Positions 51,562 through 64,000 of a stretch of DNA of 64,000 nt are shown piece after piece. The translations under genes were made by a program, and so were the position numbers. The number at the start of each line of letters is the position of its first letter. The stretch's first letter is position 1. Under the pieces are notes generated by a model. That model was given only the letters and a program-made list of their open reading frames with translations, did no database searches and was not told the origin of the DNA. This stretch comes from Limanda limanda (taxonomy: Eukaryota > Chordata > Actinopteri > Pleuronectiformes > Pleuronectidae), in the NCBI RefSeq assembly GCF_963576545.1, contig NW_026870456.1, positions 186,001 through 250,000 on the forward strand, given 5' to 3'.

Positions 51562-54500
51562 GTCTCTCCGACCTTCACAAAAAAAGTTATTCAAGAATAT
51601 CTCTTTCTCCTATGTGCTTTCATCCCTAACCCTAACCCTAACCCTTCCGAAAGTCGGAGAAGCTCAAGGATGGTACCGATCGATGCGCGCTACCCCATTT
51701 AGTGGGGGTAGAGCCTACTTGCAAGTCTCTCCGACCTTCACAAAAAATGTTATTCAAGAATATCTCTTTCTCCTATGTGCTTTCATCCCTAACCCTAACC
51801 CTAACCCTTCCGAAAGTCGGAGAAGCTCAAGGATGGTACCGATCGATGCGCGCTACCCCATTTAGTGGGGGTAGAGCCTACTTGCAAGTCTCTCCGACCT
51901 TCACAAAAAAAGTTATTCAAGAATATCTCTTTCTCCTATGTGCTTTCATCCCTAACCCTAACCCTAACCCTTCCGAAAGTCGGAGAAGCTCAAGGATGGT
52001 ACCGATCGATGCGCGCTACCCCATTTAGTGGGGGTAGAGCCTACTTGCAAGTCTCTCCGACCTTCACAAAAAAAGTTATTCAAGAATATCTCTTTCTCCT
52101 ATGTGCTTTCATCCCTAACCCTAACCCTAACCCTTCCGAAAGTCGGAGAAGCTCAAGGATGGTACCGATCGATGCGCGCTACCCCATTTAGTGGGGGTAG
52201 AGCCTACTTGCAAGTCTCTCCGACCTTCACAAAAAAAGTTATTCAAGAATATCTCTTTCTCCTATGTGCTTTCATCCCTAACCCTAACCCTAACCCTTCC
52301 GAAAGTCGGAGAAGCTCAAGGATGGTACCGATCGATGCGCGCTACCCCATTTAGTGGGGGTAGAGCCTACTTGCAAGTCTCTCCGACCTTCACAAAAAAC
52401 GTTATTCAAGAATATCTCTTTCTCCTATGTGCTTTCATCCCTAACCCTAACCCTAACCCTTCCGAAAGTCGGAGAAGCTCAAGGATGGTACCGATCGATG
52501 CGCGCTACCCCATTTAGTGGGGGTAGAGCCTACTTGCAAGTCTCTCCGACCTTCACAAAAAAAGTTATTCAAGAATATCTCCTCAGATTTGGGGGAATTT
52601 CGTCGGTCGACCTCTTCCGAAGGTCGTACAAGCTCGGGGATAGTACCAATCGATCCGCAGGCCCCAAATTAGTCCAGATGCAACCACTTTCCAAGTCTCT
52701 CCGACCTTCACAAAAAAAGTTATTCAAGAATATCTCTTTCTCCTATGTGCTTTCATCCCTAACCCTAACCCTAACCCTTCCGAAAGTCGGAGAAGCTCAA
52801 GGATGGTACCGATCGATGCGCGCTACCCCATTTAGTGGGGGTAGAGCCTACTTGCAAGTCTCTCCGACCTTCACAAAAAAAGTTATTCAAGAATATCTCT
52901 TTCTCCTATGTGCTTTCATCCCTAACCCTAACCCTAACCCTTCCGAAAGTCGGAGAAGCTCAAGGATGGTACCGATCGATGCGCGCTACCCCATTTAGTG
53001 GGGGTAAAGCCTACTTGCAAGTCTCTCCGACCTTCACAAAAAAAGTTATTCAAGAATATCTCTTTCTCCTATGTGCTTTCATCCCTAACCCTAACCCTAA
53101 CCCTTCCGAAAGTCGGAGAAGCTCAAGGATGGTACCGATCGATGTGCGCTACCCCATTTAGTGGGGGTAGAGCCTACTTGCAAGTCTCTCCGACCTTCAC
53201 AAAAAAAGTTATTCAAGAATATCTCCTCAGATTTGGGGGAATTTCGTCGGTCGACCTCTTCCGAAGGTCGTACAAGCTCGGGGATGGTACCAATCGATCT
53301 GCAGGACCCAAATTAGTCCAGATGCAACCACTTTCCAAGTCTCTCCGACCTTCACAAAAAAAGTTATTCAAGAATATCTCTTTCTCCTATGTGCTTTCAT
53401 CCCTAACCCTAACCCTAACCCTTCCGAAAGTCGGAGAAGCTCAAGGATGGTACCGATCGATGCGCGCTACCCCATTTAGTGGGGGTAGAGCCTACTTGCA
53501 AGTCTCTCCGACCTTCACAAAAAAAGTTATTCAAGAATATCTCTTTCTCCTATGTGCTTTCATCCCTAACCCTAACCCTAACCCTTCCGAAAGTCGGAGA
53601 AGCTCAAAGATGGTAACGATCGATGCGCGCTACCCCATTTAGTGGGGGTAGAGCCTACTTGCAAGTCTCTCCGACCTTCACAAAAAAAGTTATTCAAGAA
53701 TATCTCCTCAGATTTGGGGGAATTTCGTCGGTCGACCTCTTCCGAAGGTCGTACAAGCTCGGGGATGGTACCAATCGATCTGCAGGACCCAAATTAGTCC
53801 AGATGCAACCACTTTCCAAGTCTCTCCGACCTTCACAAAAAAAGTTATTCAAGAATATCTCTTTCTCCTATGTGCTTTCATCCCTAACCCTAACCCTAAC
53901 CCTTCCGAAAGTCGGAGAAGCTCAAGGATGGTACCGATCGATGCGCGCTACCCCATTTAGTGGGGGTAGAGCCTACTTGCAAGTCTCTCCGACCTTCACA
54001 AAAAAAGTTATTCAAGAATATCTCTTTCTCCTATGTGCTTTCATCCCTAACCCTAACCCTAACCCTTCCGAAAGTCGGAGAAGCTCAAGGATGGTATCGA
54101 TCGATGCGCGCTACCCCATTTAGTGGGGGTAGAGCCTACTTGCAAGTCTCTCCGACCTTCACAAAAAAAGTTATTCAAGAATATCTCTTTCTCCTATGTG
54201 CTTTCATCCCTAACCCTAACCCTAACCCTTCCGAAAGTCGGAGAAGCTCAAGGATGGTACCGATCGATGCGTGCTACCCCATTTAGTGGGGGTAGAGCCT
54301 ACTTGCAAGTCTCGCCGACCTTCACAAAAAAAGTTATTCAAGAATATCTCCTCAGATTTGGGGGAATTTCGTCGGTCGACCTCTTCCGAAGGTCGTACAA
54401 GCTCGGGGATGGTACCAATCGATCTGCAGGACCCAAATTAGTCCAGATGCAACCACTTTCCAAGTCTCTCCGACCTTCACAAAAAAAGTTATTCAAGAAT

Positions 54501-57210
54501 ATCTCTTTCTCCTATGTGCTTTCATCCCTAACCCTAACCCTAACCCTTCCGAAAGTCGGAGAAGCTCAAGGATGGTACCGATCGATGCGCGCAACCCCAT
54601 TTAGTGGGGGTAGAGCCTACTTGCAAGTCTCTCCGACCTTCACAAAAAAAGTTATTCAAGAATATCTCTTTCTCCTATGTGCTTTCATCCCTAACCCTAA
54701 CCCTAACCCTTCCGAAAGTCGGAGAAGCTCAAGGATGGTACCGATCGATGTGCGCTACCCCATTTAGTGGGGGTAGAGCCTACTTGCAAGTCTCTCCGAC
54801 CTTCACAAAAAAAGTTATTCAAGAATATCTCCTCAGATTTGGGGGAATTTCGTCGGTCGACCTCTTCCGAAGGTCGTACAAGCTCGGGGATGGTACCAAT
54901 CGATCCGCAGGACCCAAATTAGTCCAGATGCAACCACTTTCCAAGTCTCTCCGACCTTCACAAAAAAAGTTATTCAAGAATATCTCTTTCTCCTATGTGC
55001 TTTCATCCCTAACCCTAACCCTAACCCTTCCGAAAGTCGGAGAAGCTCAAGGATGGTACCGATCGATGCGCGCAACCCCATTTAGTGGGGGTAGAGCCTA
55101 CTTGCAAGTCTCTCCGACCTTCACAAAAAAAGTTATTCAAGAATATCTCTTTCTCCTATGTGCTTTCATCCCTAACCCTAACCCTAACCCTTCCGAAAGT
55201 CGGAGAAGCTCAAAGATGGTACCGATCGATGCGCGCTACCCCATTTAGTGGGGGTAGAGCCTACTTGCAAGTCTCTCCGACCTTCACAAAAAAAGTTATT
55301 CAAGAATATCTCTTTCTCCTATGTGCTTTCATCCCTAACCCTAACCCTAACCCTTCCGAAAGTCGGAGAAGCTCAAGGATGGTACCGATCGATGCGCGCT
55401 ACCCCATTTAGTGGGGGTAGAGCCTACTTGCAAGTCTCTCCGACCTTCACAAAAAAAGTTATTCAAGAATATCTCTTTCTCCTATGTGCTTTCATCCCTA
55501 ACCCTAACCCTAACCCTTCCGAAAGTCGGAGAAGCTCAAAGATGGTAACGATCGATGCGCGCTACCCCATTTAGTGGGGGTAGAGCCTACTTGCAAGTCT
55601 CTCCGACCTTCACAAAAAAAGTTATTCAAGAATATCTCTTTCTCCTATGTGCTTTCATCCCTAACCCTAACCCTAACCCTTCCGAAAGTCGGAGAAGCTC
55701 AAGGATGGTACCGATCGATGCGCGCTACCCCATTTAGTGGGGGTAGAGCCTACTTGCAAGTCTCTCCGACCTTCACAAAAAAAGTTATTCAAGAATATCT
55801 CCTCAGATTTGGGGGAATTTCGTCGGTCGACCTCTTCCGAAGGTCGTACAAGCTCGGGGATGGTACCAATCGATCCGCAGGACCCAAATTAGTCCAGATG
55901 CAACCACTTTCCAAGTCTCTCCGACCTTCACAAAAAAAGTTATTCAAGAATATCTCTTTCTCCTATGTGCTTTCATCCCTAACCCTAACCCTAACCCTTC
56001 CGAAAGTCGGAGAAGCTCAAGGATGGTACCGATCGATGCGCGCTACCCCATTTAGTGGGGGTAGAGCCTACTTGCAAGTCTCTCCGACCTTCACAAAAAA
56101 TGTTATTCAAGAATATCTCTTTCTCCTATGTGCTTTCATCCCTAACCCTAACCCTAACCCTTCCGAAAGTCGGAGAAGCTCAAGGATGGTACCGATCGAT
56201 GCGCGCTACCCCATTTAGTGGGGGTAGAGCCTACTTGCAAGTCTCTCCGACCTTCACAAAAAAAGTTATTCAAGAATATCTCTTTCTCCTATGTGCTTTC
56301 ATCCCTAACCCTAACCCTAACCCTTCCGAAAGTCGGAGAAGCTCAAGGATGGTACCGATCGATGCGCGCTACCCCATTTAGTGGGGGTAGAGCCTACTTG
56401 CAAGTCTCTCCGACCTTCACAAAAAAAGTTATTCAAGAATATCTCTTTCTCCTATGTGCTTTCATCCCTAACCCTAACCCTAACCCTTCCGAAAGTCGGA
56501 GAAGCTCAAGGATGGTACCGATCGATGCGCGCTACCCCATTTAGTGGGGGTAGAGCCTACTTGCAAGTCTCTCCGACCTTCACAAAAAAAGTTATTCAAG
56601 AATATCTCTTTCTCCTATGTGCTTTCATCCCTAACCCTAACCCTAACCCTTCCGAAAGTCGGAGAAGCTCAAGGATGGTACCGATCGATGCGCGCTACCC
56701 CATTTAGTGGGGGTAGAGCCTACTTGCAAGTCTCTCCGACCTTCACAAAAAACGTTATTCAAGAATATCTCTTTCTCCTATGTGCTTTCATCCCTAACCC
56801 TAACCCTAACCCTTCCGAAAGTCGGAGAAGCTCAAGGATGGTACCGATCGATGCGCGCTACCCCATTTAGTGGGGGTAGAGCCTACTTGCAAGTCTCTCC
56901 GACCTTCACAAAAAAAGTTATTCAAGAATATCTCCTCAGATTTGGGGGAATTTCGTCGGTCGACCTCTTCCGAAGGTCGTACAAGCTCGGGGATAGTACC
57001 AATCGATCCGCAGGCCCCAAATTAGTCCAGATGCAACCACTTTCCAAGTCTCTCCGACCTTCACAAAAAAAGTTATTCAAGAATATCTCTTTCTCCTATG
57101 TGCTTTCATCCCTAACCCTAACCCTAACCCTTCCGAAAGTCGGAGAAGCTCAAGGATGGTACCGATCGATGCGCGCTACCCCATTTAGTGGGGGTAGAGC
57201 CTACTTGCAA
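51562..57210 (+). repeat. Segment with a 4353-bp duplication
   Basis: Monomers from 51244 recur from 55597 at an offset of 4353 bp (21 A and 6 B). Shared markers are AAAAATGTT, AAAAACGTT and the double variant GGATAGTACC with GCAGGCCCC in B (52540 and 56893). Correspondence continues to about 53.45/57.80 kb and then fails, so the second copy is partial. The left end lies between 51034 and 51185, judged from the GGTACTG difference at 51033. Confidence 0.75.
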
Positions 57211-60200
57211 GTCTCTCCGACCTTCACAAAAAAAGTTATTCAAGAATATCTCTTTCTCCTATGTGCTTTCATCCCTAACCCTAACCCTAACCCTTCCGAA
57301 AGTCGGAGAAGCTCAAGGATGGTACCGATCGATGCGCGCTACCCCATTTAGTGGGGGTACAGCCTACTTGCAAGTCTCTCCGACCTTCACAAAAAAAGTT
57401 ATTCAAGAATATCTCTTTCTCCTATGTGCTTTCATCCCTAACCCTAACCCTAACCCTTCCGAAAGTCGGAGAAGCTCAAGGATGGTACCGATCGATGTGC
57501 GCTACCCCATTTAGTGGGGGTAGAGCCTACTTGCAAGTCTCTCCGACCTTCACAAAAAAAGTTATTCAAGAATATCTCCTCAGATTTGGGGGAATTTCGT
57601 CGGTCGACCTCTTCCGAAGGTCGTACAAGCTCGGGGATGGTACCAATCGATCTGCAGGACCCAAATTAGTCCAGATGCAACCACTTTCCAAGTCTCTCCG
57701 ACCTTCACAAAAAAAGTTATTCAAGAATATCTCTTTCTCCTATGTGCTTTCATCCCTAACCCTAACCCTAACCCTTCCGAAAGTCGGAGAAGCTCAAGGA
57801 TGGTACCGATCGATGCGCGCAACCCCATTTAGTGGGGGTAGAGCCTACTTGCAAGTCTCTCCGACCTTCACAAAAAATGTTATTCAAGAATATCTCTTTC
57901 TCCTATGTGCTTTCATCCCTAACCCTAACCCTAACCCTTCCGAAAGTCGGAGAAGCTCAAGGATAGTACCGATCGATGTGCGCTACCCCATTTAGTGGGG
58001 GTAGAGCCTACTTGCAAGTCTCTCCGACCTTCACAAAAAAAGTTATTCAAGAATATCTCCTCAGATTTGGGGGAATTTCGTCGGTCGACCTCTTCCGAAG
58101 GTCGTACAAGCTCGGGGATGGTACCAATCGATCCGCAGGACCCAAATTAGTCCAGATGCAACCACTTTCCAAGTCTCTCCGACCTTCACAAAAAAAGTTA
58201 TTCAAGAATATCTCTTTCTCCTATGTGCTTTCATCCCTAACCCTAACCCTAACCCTTCCGAAAGTCGGAGAAGCTCAAGGATGGTACCGATCGATGTGCG
58301 CTACCCCATTTAGTGGGGGTAGAGCCTACTTGCAAGTCTCTCCGACCTTCACAAAAAAAGTTATTCAAGAATATCTCTTTCTCCTATGTGCTTTCATCCC
58401 TAACCCTAACCCTAACCCTTCCGAAAGTCGGAGAAGCTCAAGGATGGTACCGATCGATGCGCGCTACCCCATTTAGTGGGGGTAGAGCCTACTTGCAAGT
58501 CTCTCCGACCTTCACAAAAAAAGTTATTCAAGAATATCTCTTTCTCCTATGTGCTTTCATCCCTAACCCTAACCCTAACCCTTCCGAAAGTCGGAGAAGC
58601 TCAAGGATGGTACCGATCGATGCGCGCTACCCCATTTAGTGGGGGTAGAGCCTACTTGCAAGTCTCTCCGACCTTCACAAAAAACGTTATTCAAGAATAT
58701 CTCTTTCTCCTATGTGCTTTCATCCCTAACCCTAACCCTAACCCTTCCGAAAGTCGGAGAAGCTCAAGGATGGTACCGATCGATGCGCGCTACCCCATTT
58801 AGTGGGGGTAGAGCCTACTTGCAAGTCTCTCCGACCTTCACAAAAAAAGTTATTCAAGAATATCTCCTCAGATTTGGGGGAATTTCGTCGGTCGACCTCT
58901 TCCGAAGGTCGTACAAGCTCGGGGATGGTACCAATCGATCCGCAGGCCCCAAATTAGTCCAGATGCAACCACTTTCCAAGTCTCTCCGACCTTCACAAAA
59001 AAAGTTATTCAAGAATATCTCTTTCTCCTATGTGCTTTCATCCCTAACCCTAACCCTAACCCTTCCGAAAGTCGGAGAAGCTCAAGGATGGTACCGATCG
59101 ATGCGCGCTACCCCATTTAGTGGGGGTAGAGCCTACTTGCAAGTCTCTCCGACCTTCACAAAAAAAGTTATTCAAGAATATCTCTTTCTCCTATGTGCTT
59201 TCATCCCTAACCCTAACCCTAACCCTTCCGAAAGTCGGAGAAGCTCAAGGATGGTACCGATCGATGCGCGCTACCCCATTTAGTGGGGGTACAGCCTACT
59301 TGCAAGTCTCTCCGACCTTCACAAAAAAAGTTATTCAAGAATATCTCTTTCTCCTATGTGCTTTCATCCCTAACCCTAACCCTAACCCTTCCGAAAGTCG
59401 GAGAAGCTCAAGGATGGTACCGATCGATGTGCGCTACCCCATTTAGTGGGGGTAGAGCCTACTTGCAAGTCTCTCCGACCTTCACAAAAAAAGTTATTCA
59501 AGAATATCTCCTCAGATTTGGGGGAATTTCGTCGGTCGACCTCTTCCGAAGGTCGTACAAGCTCGGGGATGGTACCAATCGATCTGCAGGACCCAAATTA
59601 GTCCAGATGCAACCACTTTCCAAGTCTCTCCGACCTTCACAAAAAAAGTTATTCAAGAATATCTCTTTCTCCTATGTGCTTTCATCCCTAACCCTAACCC
59701 TAACCCTTCCGAAAGTCGGAGAAGCTCAAGGATGGTACCGATCGATGCGCGCAACCCCATTTAGTGGGGGTAGAGCCTACTTGCAAGTCTCTCCGACCTT
59801 CACAAAAAATGTTATTCAAGAATATCTCTTTCTCCTATGTGCTTTCATCCCTAACCCTAACCCTAACCCTTCCGAAAGTCGGAGAAGCTCAAGGATGGTA
59901 CCGATCGATGTGCGCTACCCCATTTAGTGGGGGTAGAGCCTACTTGCAAGTCTCTCCGACCTTCACAAAAAAAGTTATTCAAGAATATCTCCTCAGATTT
60001 GGGGGAATTTCGTCGGTCGACCTCTTCCGAAGGTCGTACAAGCTCGGGGATGGTACCAATCGATCCGCAGGACCCAAATTAGTCCAGATGCAACCACTTT
60101 CCAAGTCTCTCCGACCTTCACAAAAAAAGTTATTCAAGAATATCTCTTTCTCCTATGTGCTTTCATCCCTAACCCTAACCCTAACCCTTCCGAAAGTCGG

Positions 60201-63200
60201 AGAAGCTCAAGGATGGTACCGATCGATGTGCGCTACCCCATTTAGTGGGGGTAGAGCCTACTTGCAAGTCTCTCCGACCTTCACAAAAAAAGTTATTCAA
60301 GAATATCTCTTTCTCCTATGTGCTTTCATCCCTAACCCTAACCCTAACCCTTCCGAAAGTCGGAGAAGCTCAAGGATGGTACCGATCGATGCGCGCTACC
60401 CCATTTAGTGGGGGTAGAGCCTACTTGCAAGTCTCTCCGACCTTCACAAAAAAAGTTATTCAAGAATATCTCTTTCTCCTATGTGCTTTCATCCCTAACC
60501 CTAACCCTAACCCTTCCGAAAGTCGGAGAAGCTCAAGGATGGTACCGATCGATGCGCGCTACCCCATTTAGTGGGGGTAGAGCCTACTTGCAAGTCTCTC
60601 CGACCTTCACAAAAAAAGTTATTCAAGAATATCTCTTTCTCCTATGTGCTTTCATCCCTAACCCTAACCCTAACCCTTCCGAAAGTCGGAGAAGCTCAAG
60701 GATGGTACCGATCGATGCGCGCTACCCCATTTAGTGGGGGTAGAGCCTACTTGCAAGTCTCTCCGACCTTCACAAAAAACGTTATTCAAGAATATCTCTT
60801 TCTCCTATGTGCTTTCATCCCTAACCCTAACCCTAACCCTTCCGAAAGTCGGAGAAGCTCAAGGATGGTACCGATCGATGCGCGCTACCCCATTTAGTGG
60901 GGGTAGAGCCTACTTGCAAGTCTCTCCGACCTTCACAAAAAAAGTTATTCAAGAATATCTCCTCAGATTTGGGGGAATTTCGTCGGTCGACCTCTTCCGA
61001 AGGTCGTACAAGCTCGGGGATGGTACCAATCGATCCGCAGGCCCCAAATTAGTCCAGATGCAACCACTTTCCAAGTCTCTCCGACCTTCACAAAAAAAGT
61101 TATTCAAGAATATCTCTTTCTCCTATGTGCTTTCATCCCTAACCCTAACCCTAACCCTTCCGAAAGTCGGAGAAGCTCAAGGATGGTACCGATCGATGCG
61201 CGCTACCCCATTTAGTGGGGGTAGAGCCTACTTGCAAGTCTCTCCGACCTTCACAAAAAAAGTTATTCAAGAATATCTCTTTCTCCTATGTGCTTTCATC
61301 CCTAACCCTAACCCTAACCCTTCCGAAAGTCGGAGAAGCTCAAGGATGGTACCGATCGATGTGCGCTACCCCATTTAGTGGGGGTACAGCCTACTTGCAA
61401 GTCTCTCCGACCTTCACAAAAAAAGTTATTCAAGAATATCTCTTTCTCCTATGTGCTTTCATCCCTAACCCTAACCCTAACCCTTCCGAAAGTCGGAGAA
61501 GCTCAAGGATGGTACCGATCGATGTGCGCTACCCCATTTAGTGGGGGTAGAGCCTACTTGCAAGTCTCTCCGACCTTCACAAAAAAAGTTATTCAAGAAT
61601 ATCTCCTCAGATTTGGGGGAATTTCGTCGGTCGACCTCTTCCGAAGGTCGTACAAGCTCGGGGATGGTACCAATCGATCTGCAGGACCCAAATTAGTCCA
61701 GATGCAACCACTTTCCAAGTCTCTCCGACCTTCACAAAAAAAGTTATTCAAGAATATCTCTTTCTCCTATGTGCTTTCATCCCTAACCCTAACCCTAACC
61801 CTTCCGAAAGTCGGAGAAGCTCAAGGATGGTACCGATCGATGCGCGCAACCCCATTTAGTGGGGGTAGAGCCTACTTGCAAGTCTCTCCGACCTTTACAA
61901 AAAAAGTTATTCAAGAATATCTCTTTCTCCTATGTGCTTTCATCCCTAACCCTAACCCTAACCCTTCCGAAAGTCGGAGAAGCTCAAGGATGGTACCGAT
62001 CGATGCGCGCTACCCCATTTAGTGGGGGTAGAGCCTACTTGCAAGTCTCTCCGACCTTCACAAAAAACGTTATTCAAGAATATCTCTTTCTCCTATGTGC
62101 TTTCATCCCTAACCCTAACCCTAACCCTTCCGAAAGTCGGAGAAGCTCAAGGATGGTACCGATCGATGCGCGCTACCCCATTTAGTGGGGGTAGAGCCTA
62201 CTTGCAAGTCTCTCCGACCTTCACAAAAAAAGTTATTCAAGAATATCTCCTCAGATTTGGGGGAATTTCGTCGGTCGACCTCTTCCGAAGGTCGTACAAG
62301 CTCGGGGATGGTACCAATCGATCCGCAGGCCCCAAATTAGTCCAGATGCAACCACTTTCCAAGTCTCTCCGACCTTCACAAAAAAAGTTATTCAAGAATA
62401 TCTCTTTCTCCTATGTGCTTTCATCCCTAACCCTAACCCTAACCCTTCCGAAAGTCGGAGAAGCTCAAGGATGGTACCGATCGATGCGCGCTACCCCATT
62501 TAGTGGGGGTAGAGCCTACTTGCAAGTCTCTCCGACCTTCACAAAAAAAGTTATTCAAGAATATCTCTTTCTCCTATGTGCTTTCATCCCTAACCCTAAC
62601 CCTAACCCTTCCGAAAGTCGGAGAAGCTCAAGGATGGTACCGATCGATGTGCGCTACCCCATTTAGTGGGGGTACAGCCTACTTGCAAGTCTCTCCGACC
62701 TTCACAAAAAAAGTTATTCAAGAATATCTCTTTCTCCTATGTGCTTTCATCCCTAACCCTAACCCTAACCCTTCCGAAAGTCGGAGAAGCTCAAGGATGG
62801 TACCGATCGATGTGCGCTACCCCATTTAGTGGGGGTAGAGCCTACTTGCAAGTCTCTCCGACCTTCACAAAAAAAGTTATTCAAGAATATCTCCTCAGAT
62901 TTGGGGGAATTTCGTCGGTCGACCTCTTCCGAAGGTCGTACAAGCTCGGGGATGGTACCAATCGATCTGCAGGACCCAAATTAGTCCAGATGCAACCACT
63001 TTCCAAGTCTCTCCGACCTTCACAAAAAAAGTTATTCAAGAATATCTCTTTCTCCTATGTGCTTTCATCCCTAACCCTAACCCTAACCCTTCCGAAAGTC
63101 GGAGAAGCTCAAGGATGGTACCGATCGATGCGCGCAACCCCATTTAGTGGGGGTAGAGCCTACTTGCAAGTCTCTCCGACCTTTACAAAAAAAGTTATTC

Positions 63201-63813
63201 AAGAATATCTCTTTCTCCTATGTGCTTTCATCCCTAACCCTAACCCTAACCCTTCCGAAAGTCGGAGAAGCTCAAGGATGGTACCGATCGATGCGCGCTA
63301 CCCCATTTAGTGGGGGTAGAGCCTACTTGCAAGTCTCTCCGACCTTCACAAAAAAAGTTATTCAAGAATATCTCCTCAGATTTGGGGGAATTTCGTCGGT
63401 CGACCTCTTCCGAAGGTCGTACAAGCTCGGGGATGGTACCAATCGATCCGCAGGACCCAAATTAGTCCAGATGCAACCACTTTCCAAGTCTCTCCGACCT
63501 TCACAAAAAAAGTTATTCAAGAATATCTCTTTCTCCTATGTGCTTTCATCCCTAACCCTAACCCTAACCCTTCCGAAAGTCGGAGAAGCTCAAGGATGGT
63601 ACCGATCGATGCGCGCTACCCCATTTAGTGGGGGTAGAGCCTACTTGCAAGTCTCTCCGACCTTCACAAAAAATGTTATTCAAGAATATCTCTTTCTCCT
63701 ATGTGCTTTCATCCCTAACCCTAACCCTAACCCTTCCGAAAGTCGGAGAAGCTCAAGGATGGTACCGATCGATGTGCGCTACCCCATTTAGTGGGGGTAG
63801 AGCCTACTTGCAA
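57211..63813 (+). repeat. Higher-order repeat run of 1932, 2095, 1288 and 1288 bp units
   Basis: Units start at 57211, 59143, 61238 and 62526. Each opens with an A whose tail reads GGGGTACAGC, a variant not seen elsewhere in the window. The first is 9 A and 3 B; the second adds one A; the third and fourth are 6 A and 2 B. The last two have equal length but different order (A A B A A A B A and A A B A A B A A). CpG-to-TpG variants such as GATGTGCGC are frequent here. Confidence 0.8.
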
Positions 63814-64000
63814 GTCTCTCCGACCTTCACAAAAAAAGTTATTCAAGAATATCTCCTCAGATTTGGGGGAATTTCGTCGGTCGACCTCTTCCGAAGGTCG
63901 TACAAGCTCGGGGATGGTACCAATCGATCCGCAGGACCCAAATTAGTCCAGATGCAACCACTTTCCAAGTCTCTCCGACCTTCACAAAAAAAGTTATTCA
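63814..64000 (+). repeat. Last type B monomer and a truncated monomer
   Basis: A complete B occupies 63814-63968. The final 32 bases are the start of the next monomer and lie wholly inside the segment shared by A and B, so its type cannot be read, although every other B is followed by an A. The array continues beyond the window. Confidence 0.95.

Larger units (their letters stand above)
1..64000 (+). repeat. Composite A/B satellite array with embedded telomere-type repeats
   Basis: The full window is a head-to-tail array of two related monomers, A (163 bp, or 157 bp when short) and B (155 bp). Counting from the first complete monomer at 140 gives 282 full A, 19 short A and 96 B, plus partial monomers at 1-139 and 63969-64000; these sum exactly to 64,000 bp. 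No unit is inverted and no unique sequence or transposon interrupts the array. A is about 47% GC. Satellites of this kind are typical of subtelomeric or pericentromeric heterochromatin in eukaryotes; the chromosomal location here is inferred, not shown. The species cannot be named from the sequence. Confidence 0.98.

Noticed and set aside
1..64000. CRISPR array
   Set aside because: Repeats are long and contiguous, with no unique spacers; the A/B variation is homologous sequence, and the telomere motif indicates a eukaryote.
1..64000. Ribosomal spacer repeats or 5S gene tandem array
   Set aside because: No segment resembles rRNA or a 5S internal promoter, and the window has no non-repeat gene flank.

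Overview
The whole window is one uninterrupted tandem satellite array from a eukaryote. I found no credible gene, RNA gene, mobile element or unique-sequence gap on either strand. Two related monomers make up the array. Type A is 163 bp and carries an internal telomere-type block, (CCCTAA)3CCC, with the C-rich strand on +. Type B is 155 bp and has no telomere block. A minority form, short A, is 157 bp and has lost exactly one CCCTAA unit. The window opens 18 bases into a short A and closes 32 bases into a monomer. In between, 282 full A (163 bp), 19 short A (157 bp) and 96 B (155 bp) add up exactly to the remaining length, so these three lengths explain every base.

A and B share an identical 42-bp first segment. 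They then differ completely in a middle cassette (41 bp with the telomere block in A, 33 bp in B). They are homologous again, at about 71% identity by hand count, over the last 80 bp. All monomers point the same way. Every B is followed by an A; runs of A between B monomers are one to six units long.

Layout: 1-3176 is a leading stretch with a 1282-bp higher-order repeat. 3177-26328 and 26329-51561 are two head-to-tail copies of a large unit (23,152 and 25,233 bp), nearly identical apart from a 2087-bp internal tandem duplication and one 6-bp telomere-unit loss in the second copy. 51562-57210 includes a further 4353-bp duplication. 57211-63813 is a run of higher-order units of 1932, 2095, 1288 and 1288 bp. 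63814-64000 is one B and a partial monomer.

The TTAGGG-type telomere repeat is used by vertebrates, many other animals, many fungi and several protist groups, so it fixes the domain but not the species. The likeliest setting is a subtelomeric or other heterochromatic satellite block; that placement is inference. Long open frames exist only because the repeat is short and repeats in phase: A+B is 318 bp, a multiple of three. I treat them as non-coding.
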